This document shows, piece after piece, positions 45,111 through 52,265 of a stretch of 64,000 nucleotides of DNA. How positions within the stretch are numbered: the stretch's first letter is position 1; each line of letters starts with the position of its first letter. The notes beneath the pieces are model-generated. The model ran no database searches and was not told the origin of the DNA. It saw nothing but the letters and a program-made list of their open reading frames with translations. The DNA is taken from positions 1-64,000 of the forward strand of contig CAZMOE010000003.1 in assembly GCA_964567855.1 (NCBI GenBank). Reading direction: 5' to 3'. Position numbers and translations under genes: made by a program. Source of the stretch: Liminaster sp964567855 (lineage in GTDB: Bacteria; Bacteroidota; Bacteroidia; Bacteroidales; UBA3663).

Positions 45111-46241
45111 TCATTCTGCCGCCATACGGCGTGCAAAATCGGCCACAAACGGCTTCAAAGAGCCGTCTCTGCTGATCGGAAGAGGGTAGTCCGTACGGCC
45201 ACGCACAGGCCACCCGTTACGCCAGGAGTCCCCGTCGGCAACCCCCCAGAATGTCACACGATCGATAACATCCGCATTGCGCGCGTAAATATCCATCAGT
45301 TCGCCATAGCGCTTATTCAAAGCCTGGGAAACGGAATCCGGCAACCCGTCAGTGTACGGATTGAGCGACTGACGGTATTCATAATTCCGGGAAATCTCGG
45401 CACCGTCGAAAGCATAATCAGGAGTAGGCAGAACTGTCATATCCAATTCCGTGACCATCACACGGACACCCTCTGCAGCGAAAGCCTGGAGCGTTTCCTC
45501 ATATTCCCCGAGATCCGGATAATCCAACCCGACGTGCGACTGCATGCCTATGGCATCGATACGGCACCCCTTCTCCTTTAAAGCACGAACGAGATTAATG
45601 ACAGCCCGGCGCCGCCCCGGGTGCGTCATACCATAATCATTATAATACAGTTCTATATCCGGGTCAGCCTCGTGAGCGAACTGAAAAGCAAGTTCTATAA
45701 ATTCGGGACCGATGATCCGGTAAAACTTAGAAGGGCGATAATCGCCATTATCGAGGAATGCCTCATTGACGACATCCCAGCCTTTCATTTTACCGCGAAA
45801 ATGATCGAGAACCGTAAAAATATATTTACGCATACGCTCGATAAGCACCTCGCGGGTAACCTCCTTCCCCTCGGCATCGGTAAACAGCCACCTACAACAC
45901 TGGCTATGCCAAACCAGAACATGTCCGGTCATGGTGAGTCCATATTTCTCGCCGAAAGCCACAAAGCGGTCGGCATCTTCAAAGTCATAAACATCCTCAG
46001 CCGGACTTATTTCCTCACTCTTCATGCAGTTTTCCGCAACGATGGTATTGAAATTTTTAAGGATTCTCTCCGTAACAGCCGGATCTTCCTCTCTAATCTG
46101 ATGCAGGTTGAGCGCGGTACCGACCAAAAAGCGGTCACCGACAGCGCCTTTGATCGTCACTTCCGATTCCGACGGCTGCGAACAAGCCGTCATTGCAAAG
46201 ATCACCGACAGAGCGGCCATAATGTGTTTCAACATAAGCAT
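45111..46241 (-). CDS. GH10 endo-beta-1,4-xylanase, lipoprotein
   Basis: 376 residues with lipobox (FAMTACSQPSESE); a second ATG two codons on is equally possible. The GH10 barrel is complete: GHVLVWHSQCC (substrate-binding His and Trp), GWDVVNEAF with acid/base Glu160, ELYYNDYGM, DAIGMQSHVG and VMVTELDMTV with nucleophile Glu265. It cuts the xylan backbone to short oligosaccharides. The residues after the lipid Cys are Ser-Gln-Pro rather than acidic, so it may face the periplasm, unlike the fasciclin and SusD lipoproteins. It has its own promoter and a very good operator copy. The gene ends 161 bp before the fasciclin A start. Confidence 0.96.
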   Translation of the reverse strand: MLMLKHIMAALSVIFAMTACSQPSESEVTIKGAVGDRFLVGTALNLHQIREEDPAVTERILKNFNTIVAENCMKSEEISPAEDVYDFEDADRFVAFGEKYGLTMTGHVLVWHSQCCRWLFTDAEGKEVTREVLIERMRKYIFTVLDHFRGKMKGWDVVNEAFLDNGDYRPSKFYRIIGPEFIELAFQFAHEADPDIELYYNDYGMTHPGRRRAVINLVRALKEKGCRIDAIGMQSHVGLDYPDLGEYEETLQAFAAEGVRVMVTELDMTVLPTPDYAFDGAEISRNYEYRQSLNPYTDGLPDSVSQALNKRYGELMDIYARNADVIDRVTFWGVADGDSWRNGWPVRGRTDYPLPISRDGSLKPFVADFARRMAAE

Positions 46242-46264
46242 AGTCTTTTTATAATATGATGCGG

Positions 46265-46331
46265 CAAAGATAACGACCCGCCAGAAGGGCGAATTTCACA
46301 ATGGTAACCAATATCTATAAATTTGTAACAT
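46265..46331 (-). promoter_or_regulatory. GH10 promoter and best PUL operator copy
   Basis: On the minus strand: ATGTTAC (46325-46331), 16 bp, GTTAC (46304-46308), 31 bp, -7 box TATCTTTG (46265-46272), 23 bp, ATG. Both half-sites share GTTAC exactly, 21 bp apart. Confidence 0.7.
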
Positions 46332-46502
46332 TTTCACCAGAAGGGGTTATAAATGTATCAAAGCCGCTTTCCGGCGGCCTGGAAACGCTATCCATACTCT
46401 ATAAAGCGGTTAACAGGAACAGGATGCGACCTCTTGCCCGATGACCGTCTCCTCCGGCGATCCGGGAAGAGGAAAACATCATGATAGAGGAAGTAAAAAC
46501 GT

Positions 46503-46543
46503 TGCCGGAACAGGCTCTTGTTCTAAATAAGCCCGTTCCGGCA
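46503..46543 (-). terminator. Terminator of GH67
   Basis: A 14-bp stem with one mismatch (46503-46516 with 46530-46543), about 50 bp past the GH67 stop; on the minus strand a run of five T residues follows shortly after. Confidence 0.65.
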
Positions 46544-46591
46544 GAACGATAACCGGCAATGACGACATACGAGGCCGTCGCGGTAAAGAAG

Positions 46592-48640
46592 TCAGTTGTG
46601 ATGACCCATATTCAGCCGGATCTTTTTCAACTCTTCAAGGGGAGTCACGGGCCGTTCGACATCGTCCGGCAACGGCCGGGCACTGAATTCCTGGAAATAC
46701 TGCAAACAGGCATCACGCCACCATTCGGCATCATGTGCCTGGATCATCAGTTTCTCGCGCACCGACTTATGCCGTTCCGCATCTACATACGGGCGCAGAT
46801 TATCCCATATCACCTGAAAACGCCGCACCTCGTTCACCCCATGCTGATAACGGCGGCAAAGTGTTTCCCAGAAAGTGGTTCCGTTCCGCATCGGACGATC
46901 CCAGGCGACATGGTGAAACCACAGCAGAAATTCCTCCGGACACGCCTGCGGGTCATTGAAAATCCGGCGCAAAGGCCCGGCATACTGAGCAGTGGCCCCC
47001 GAGCCGGACTGCTCAGTGCGGTCAAATCCTATACCTTGGGAATCGGCCTGATGATAATAGGGCGGCTGCCAATCGCGCCTCATCGTCGGATCGGAGAACC
47101 ACGGTTCTGGTCCGTAATGGTGATTGGTGGCAAAAATATGATGCAACCCCAGCGGCATCATATAATCGACTACAGCCTCCCGACTGTCAACCATCAGAGT
47201 GCAAAGCGTATCGGCTGCGCCGCGACCGCACATCTGCGGGAAAGTCTGCGACACCCACTCGGATGCAATCGCCTCGGACGACAACGAATGGTCCCACGCC
47301 AGACGGCCGAAAGCATACCAATTGGCCTGAGCGAAATCGTGTCCGCACCAGTTAGCATCCAGCCCGATATTGGCCACTCCGGCAATGGCGGAAGTACCTT
47401 TATGTAAAGAACCGTCCGTCCAGCGGGCCACGGTATTACCGGCCTGAGGACGATAGGTATCGGCATCCAGACATTCTTTAAAAAGAGGAGCCAGATAGAC
47501 CAGATGAGTTCCCTGGCCAAGATATTCCTGAGTAATCTGAAGCTCCACCATCAGCGGGGTTTTATCCATAGCCCCGAAGAGGGGACTAAACGGCTCACGG
47601 GGCTGGAAATCGATCGGCCCGTTTTTAACCTGCACGATGACGTTATCGGCGAACTGACCGTCCAAAGGAACAAACTCATCATAGGCAAGCTTGGCACGGT
47701 CAGGATCATCGGCCGCATAAACAAAGGCGCGCCACATAACAATGCCGCCATGCGGTTTCAATGCAGCGGCAAGCATATTCGCTCCGTCGGCATGCGTCCG
47801 GCCATAATCTTGAGGACCCGGCTGTCCCTCGCTGTTGGCTTTCACAAGAAATCCGCCGAAATCGGGTATAAGACGATAGATTTCGGCCACTTTTTCACGC
47901 CACCACCGACGAACTTCCGGCCTTGCCGGATCGCTGTCTTCAAGACCGCCGATTGCTGCGGGAGAAGAAAAATTGACCGAAAGATAAACCCGGATACCGT
48001 AAGGCCGGAACACATCGGCCAGAGCTCCGACTTTCCGGAGCATGTCCGACCGCAGGACATCGGGCGAGGCATTGACATTGTTGAGCACCGTGCCATTGAT
48101 GCCGATCGAAGCATTCGCCCGGGCATAGGCCTCATAACGGGGAGAAAGAAGACCGGGCAGTTCCTGCCACTGCCATAAAGAATGACCGGCATAACCTCTT
48201 TCGATCGTTCCGTCCAGATTGTCCCAATGGTTCAGGATTCTCAGATCGAAATCGGGGCTCTGCTCGACAAGGAAATCCGTACAATTTTCACGGAGTGCCT
48301 GCCTGCGCAAAAGATGATAAACCCCATACAATATACCTTTCTCGCCGGCAGAAGAGAGAGTGACCTTGCCACCTTTTCCTTCAAGACGGAAACCCTCCGG
48401 CCCCAAAGACTTCAATGCCCGGTCACGCGGCGATACGACGAACTTCACCCGGAGGCCGTTCCAGTGACGGCGCAGTTCTCCGGCCGCAATCTGTAACATA
48501 GGAGATTGTCGCTGCGACAAGACCTCCGCTGAATGTCCGGTTTCAGGGTATCCGAGCCACAAGGAAGAACCATCATCGGCATACGAGATAAAAAAACTGC
48601 AGCAATATCCGATACACACTATTAAAAGAAGTCTCAGCAT
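46592..48640 (-). CDS. aguA: GH67 alpha-glucuronidase
   Basis: 682 residues with an N-terminal signal sequence (MLRLLLIVCIGYCCSFF). GH67 signatures are clear: GVYHLLRRQAL, RILNHWDNLDGTIERGYAG, KANSEGQPGPQDYGRTHADG with acid Glu271, VKNGPIDFQPREPF with Asp344, and QITQEYLGQG with Glu372. The Asp-to-Glu interval of 28 matches the Cellvibrio enzyme (Asp365, Glu393). The family removes methylglucuronic acid only from the non-reducing terminal xylose of short oligosaccharides, so it complements GH115. Probably periplasmic. It stands alone, divergent from the GH43-GH43 pair. Its -7 box CATCTTTG (48685-48692) is imperfect. Confidence 0.95.
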   Translation of the reverse strand: MLRLLLIVCIGYCCSFFISYADDGSSLWLGYPETGHSAEVLSQRQSPMLQIAAGELRRHWNGLRVKFVVSPRDRALKSLGPEGFRLEGKGGKVTLSSAGEKGILYGVYHLLRRQALRENCTDFLVEQSPDFDLRILNHWDNLDGTIERGYAGHSLWQWQELPGLLSPRYEAYARANASIGINGTVLNNVNASPDVLRSDMLRKVGALADVFRPYGIRVYLSVNFSSPAAIGGLEDSDPARPEVRRWWREKVAEIYRLIPDFGGFLVKANSEGQPGPQDYGRTHADGANMLAAALKPHGGIVMWRAFVYAADDPDRAKLAYDEFVPLDGQFADNVIVQVKNGPIDFQPREPFSPLFGAMDKTPLMVELQITQEYLGQGTHLVYLAPLFKECLDADTYRPQAGNTVARWTDGSLHKGTSAIAGVANIGLDANWCGHDFAQANWYAFGRLAWDHSLSSEAIASEWVSQTFPQMCGRGAADTLCTLMVDSREAVVDYMMPLGLHHIFATNHHYGPEPWFSDPTMRRDWQPPYYHQADSQGIGFDRTEQSGSGATAQYAGPLRRIFNDPQACPEEFLLWFHHVAWDRPMRNGTTFWETLCRRYQHGVNEVRRFQVIWDNLRPYVDAERHKSVREKLMIQAHDAEWWRDACLQYFQEFSARPLPDDVERPVTPLEELKKIRLNMGHHN

Positions 48641-48743
48641 AAGTGAAAATATTATTTTTACCTGTTCAAAACTGTTTCACAGCGCAAAGATGAGGAAAAA
48701 ACGGTAAACAGAGGCTTTTCACTTACAATGATTCGTTGCAAAT

Positions 48744-48809
48744 ATGATACAGAAAGTAACAAATTCGTTACAGCCGCTTTTATATACCCTCTTTTACCTT
48801 ATATATTTG
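48744..48809 (+). promoter_or_regulatory. GH43 pair promoter and proposed PUL operator
   Basis: Plus strand: ATGATAC (48744-48750), 16 bp, GTTAC (48767-48771), 30 bp, -7 box TATATTTG (48802-48809). This copy has the opposite genomic orientation to the others but the same orientation to its own promoter. Confidence 0.6.
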
Positions 48810-48857
48810 CAAAAAGAAAAATCTCCCCATCCGCAATAACCTTTTAAATTATATTAT

Positions 48858-50552
48858 ATGAAATTCCAAAACTCCACACTGTCCCTTCTGCTGCTGACGA
48901 CCGTCGGTCTTACGGCATGTGAAGAAAAATCTTATGATACGCCTTTGTTCTCCGAGTTTACCTATACAGGCAACGATCAGCGGTTCGCCGTCTCCTATGA
49001 CCCGAGTTGCCAGTATCTGAATCCGATTCTTTCAGGATGCAACCCGGATCCGGCCATCTGCCGCAAGGGGGAAGACTATTATCTGGCCAACAGCTCTTTC
49101 ACCTATTTCCCGGGCATCCCTATCTGGCACAGCCGGGATCTGGTAAACTGGGAACAGATCGGATATGCCCTGGACCGCCCCGACCAGCTGATGCTGAAAG
49201 ACGGCCTGCGTATCTCAGCCGGAATCTATGCCCCGGATATCAAATATAATCCGCATAACGATACCTTTTATCTGATCGTAACCGGTGTGGGCTGCGGCGG
49301 AAACTTCATCGTCAAGACCCAGGATCCCGCCCAGGGATGGTCGGCCCCGATTCCGGTGCCCGAAGTGGGCGGTATCGACCCCTCCTTCCTCTTCGACAAT
49401 GATGGGAAAGCCTATATTATCAATAATGACTCTCCGGCCTATCCGGAAGAATATGACGGCCACCGCGCCATCTGGATCCGTGAGTACGATACCAATACCG
49501 ATAAAGTCTGCGGCCCGGCCACGGTGCTGGTCGACAAAGGTGTGCATCCGGAAGAGAATCCCATCTGGATCGAAGGACCCCATCTCTATCATATCGGCGA
49601 CACCTACTATCTGATGTCGGCTGAAGGCGGCACGGCAGACTGGCACTCGGAAGTAGTTTTCACCTCCGATTCTCCGACCGGTCCTTTCAAACCGTGCGAT
49701 ATGAACCCGATTCTTACTCAACGTACTCTGCCGGGCGACCGCGTCCACCCGATCACATGCGCCGGCCATGCCGATCTTTTCCAGGCCGCTGACAGCAGCT
49801 GGTGGTCGGTTTTCCTGGCCGTCTGCACGTACGAAGGCGATCGTTACAGCAATACCGGCCGCAGTACATTCCTTTTACCGGCACGTTGGGAGAACGGACA
49901 GCCCATTCTTCTCGACAATAATGCCGTTATCCCCACCATCGGCGACAAACCGGGGCTTACACCTAACGGAAAATTCAACACCGGTAACGGAACTTACACC
50001 GACAACTTCAAAGGCGACCGTCTCGATCTGGGCTGGATCTTCCTGCGCACTCCGGTCGAGAACTGGTACAAACTGACAAAAGAGGGAATCGAAATCACAC
50101 CCCGTCCCATCAATCTGGATGAGCAGAAACAACCCTCGATGTTATGCCGCTGGATCAAAAATGAGACCTTCACCGCCACGACTACCCTTTGGTACACTCC
50201 GCAAAGCAATAAAACGTTGGCCGGTCTGACCTGTTTCCAAAAAGAAGATGCCCATTTCGTTCTCGGCAAGGGTATCGACGAGCACGGGACACCTATCGTC
50301 AAACTGATCCGCTGCGACAAAGAAGGAAAACATCTCGTTGCGGCCCAAACTCTCGATATACAGGATCACCGCAAGCCATTGCATCTCCGTGTCGAGGCCG
50401 ACGGTTCACGTTATACGTTCTCCTATTCTACAACCAAAAAGAACTGGAATACCTTAGGCGAAACCCAAGACGGCAAAATCCTCTCGACAACTTATGCTGG
50501 CGGATTCACGGGAGCCGTAATCGGTCTCTACGCCACTTCGGCCAACGATTAA
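48858..50552 (+). CDS. GH43 beta-xylosidase/arabinofuranosidase, lipoprotein
   Basis: 564 residues. Lipobox at GLTACEEKSYD, with Glu-Glu after the Cys suggesting surface display. GH43 propeller, about 50-350: SGCNPDPAICR (base Asp64), GGIDPSFLF (pKa-tuning Asp174) and WIEGPHLYH (acid Glu239). A C-terminal lectin-like beta-sandwich (about 370-560) is the one found in GH43 xylosidase-type subfamilies. It likely trims arabinose or xylose from arabinoxylan. The next GH43 starts 9 bp after its stop, so the two are one operon. The exact specificity cannot be read. Confidence 0.92.
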   Translation: MKFQNSTLSLLLLTTVGLTACEEKSYDTPLFSEFTYTGNDQRFAVSYDPSCQYLNPILSGCNPDPAICRKGEDYYLANSSFTYFPGIPIWHSRDLVNWEQIGYALDRPDQLMLKDGLRISAGIYAPDIKYNPHNDTFYLIVTGVGCGGNFIVKTQDPAQGWSAPIPVPEVGGIDPSFLFDNDGKAYIINNDSPAYPEEYDGHRAIWIREYDTNTDKVCGPATVLVDKGVHPEENPIWIEGPHLYHIGDTYYLMSAEGGTADWHSEVVFTSDSPTGPFKPCDMNPILTQRTLPGDRVHPITCAGHADLFQAADSSWWSVFLAVCTYEGDRYSNTGRSTFLLPARWENGQPILLDNNAVIPTIGDKPGLTPNGKFNTGNGTYTDNFKGDRLDLGWIFLRTPVENWYKLTKEGIEITPRPINLDEQKQPSMLCRWIKNETFTATTTLWYTPQSNKTLAGLTCFQKEDAHFVLGKGIDEHGTPIVKLIRCDKEGKHLVAAQTLDIQDHRKPLHLRVEADGSRYTFSYSTTKKNWNTLGETQDGKILSTTYAGGFTGAVIGLYATSAND

Positions 50553-50561
50553 CGGATTGTC

Positions 50562-52199
50562 ATGATTTCATTTAAGCCGCATCTGCTTTTAGGCCTTGTT
50601 TTAAGCCTGGCCATGAGCGACCGGGCGCAGGCCCAGTACTCCGCAACCGGCAAACCGGTAGGGCAGGGCAATCCGTTGTGTCCGTTTGCCTTTTGCGCCG
50701 ACCCGACAGCTATCGAATATGAAGGGCGGCTCTATGTCTACGGCACCAATGATCAGCAATCTTTCGACAAAAGGGGAAACGGCACCGAAATCAACTACGG
50801 CGATATAAATACACTGGTTGTCCTCTCCACCGACGACATGGCCAACTGGACCTATCACGGTACTGTCGACATGAAAAAAGTGTGCAACTCGTGGCTATAT
50901 GCTTCATGGGCACCATCGATCGTCTCCAGAACCGAAGATGACGGAAAAACACATTTTTATATGTATTTCTCCAACGGAGGATCGGTGGGCGTCGTCACAG
51001 CAACCTCGCCGCTCGGACCATGGGAAGATCCGCTGGGCAAGGCTCTGGTCGACTCCAGAACCGAAGGGCTCGGCGTCTGCTCCAACCCGTTCGATCCGGG
51101 CGTATGTATCGACACTGCCGGAGTGGCATGGCTCTCTTTCGGAGGGGGCAGTGTCAATTCGGAAGGAACACCTCTCATGCCGGGCAATGCCCGCATCGTA
51201 CGGCTCGGCGGAGACATGCTTTCGTTCGATAGTCCCATTCTGCCCATTCCGGCACCTTATCAATTCGAAGCCAGTGAACTGAATTTCATCGGCGGAAAAT
51301 ATGTCTATACGTTCAATACCACCTGGAGCGCCGGGGCAAACTGGAGCGAATATGGTTCTACCCAGGCCGCACCTTCGGCATGCAGCATGTGTTATATGAC
51401 GACCTCTGACCCTACTGGGGAAACGGACACCTGGCATTACAGAGGCGAATACTTTGCCAATCCGGGAAAATTCGGTCTTGGATACGGCAATAACCATACC
51501 CATTTGCAGCAATTCAACGGCAAGTACTATCTTTTCTATCATACGCAAGACCTGCAAAACACTCTTGGCTACAGTGGCGGCTACAGAAGTATCGCCGTCA
51601 ACGAAGCTTCCGTCAAGGAATGGAATGCAAAAATCTCTCCGGTGACAGGAAACCGTAACGGCGTCGCTCAATTGAAATATATGGATCCGTATGTATGCCA
51701 GCAAGCGGAAACGATGTGTACCGGTGCCGGGATTTATGCCACTGCGGTGGGCAAAACCGGCAACACCACCCTGATACGCATTGACGACGGCGACTGGACA
51801 ATGGTCAAAGGTGTCGATTTCGGCGAAAAAGGAAGTAACAGATGCAAAATCAAGGTGCGTGGAACCGGCTGTCTGGAAATCCGGACCGGCAGCCTTACGG
51901 CACCCGTGGTCGGCAGCATTGACTTCAGTACCCAGATCGCCGTTTATGAAGAGATCGAGATGTCGCTCAACAGCACCGTGTACGGTGTCAACGATCTTTA
52001 TTTCGTATTCAGAGGCTCCGGCTGGAATTTTGACGAATGGCAATTTTTCCCAGCCACTGCCGACGGGATAGAAAGCCTCCATACCGTCACATCTGAAGAT
52101 CCAGCATCCCGCTGTCATGACCTCTTCGGGAATCCGACGAATGAAAATACCCGTGGTATTTACATCCGCGGCAAACAAAAATACATCATGACCCGATGA
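50562..52199 (+). CDS. GH43-CBM6 arabinofuranosidase-like enzyme with sorting tail
   Basis: 545 residues; signal peptide MISFKPHLLLGLVLSLAM followed by an Ala-Gln-Ala cleavage site. GH43 propeller about 28-345: FCADPTAIEYEGRLYVYG (base Asp47), NPFDPGVCID and FEASELNFIGGKYVYTF. QQAETMCTGAGIYATAV then opens a CBM6-type domain (about 355-495; FVFRGSGWNFDEWQF closes it). The end (DLFGNPTNENTRGIYIRGK) resembles a T9SS tail. GH43-CBM6 enzymes of this build commonly remove arabinose from singly substituted xylose in arabinoxylan. Second gene of the GH43 operon; GH30 follows after 66 bp with its own promoter. Confidence 0.9.
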   Translation: MISFKPHLLLGLVLSLAMSDRAQAQYSATGKPVGQGNPLCPFAFCADPTAIEYEGRLYVYGTNDQQSFDKRGNGTEINYGDINTLVVLSTDDMANWTYHGTVDMKKVCNSWLYASWAPSIVSRTEDDGKTHFYMYFSNGGSVGVVTATSPLGPWEDPLGKALVDSRTEGLGVCSNPFDPGVCIDTAGVAWLSFGGGSVNSEGTPLMPGNARIVRLGGDMLSFDSPILPIPAPYQFEASELNFIGGKYVYTFNTTWSAGANWSEYGSTQAAPSACSMCYMTTSDPTGETDTWHYRGEYFANPGKFGLGYGNNHTHLQQFNGKYYLFYHTQDLQNTLGYSGGYRSIAVNEASVKEWNAKISPVTGNRNGVAQLKYMDPYVCQQAETMCTGAGIYATAVGKTGNTTLIRIDDGDWTMVKGVDFGEKGSNRCKIKVRGTGCLEIRTGSLTAPVVGSIDFSTQIAVYEEIEMSLNSTVYGVNDLYFVFRGSGWNFDEWQFFPATADGIESLHTVTSEDPASRCHDLFGNPTNENTRGIYIRGKQKYIMTR

Positions 52200-52217
52200 T
52201 TTTCCAATCGTAAAATC

Positions 52218-52225
52218 TATCTTTG
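52218..52225 (+). promoter_or_regulatory. -7 box of the GH30 gene
   Basis: TATCTTTG, 40 bp before the GH30 ATG. No PUL operator at the expected place, which lies in the end of the preceding gene. Confidence 0.55.
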
Positions 52226-52265
52226 CAATAATATCGGAAACACAAATATCGTATATAATATTCAC

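Larger units (their letters stand above)
46242..46591 (-). other. Intergenic region GH67-GH10
   Basis: No gene is seen. It holds the GH67 terminator (46503-46543) and the GH10 promoter/operator (46265-46331). Confidence 0.6.

Noticed and set aside
48685..48762. Operator for GH67 on the minus strand
   Set aside because: Only one half-site resembles the consensus (GATACAG at 48746-48752), and the proximal half at the right distance does not match.
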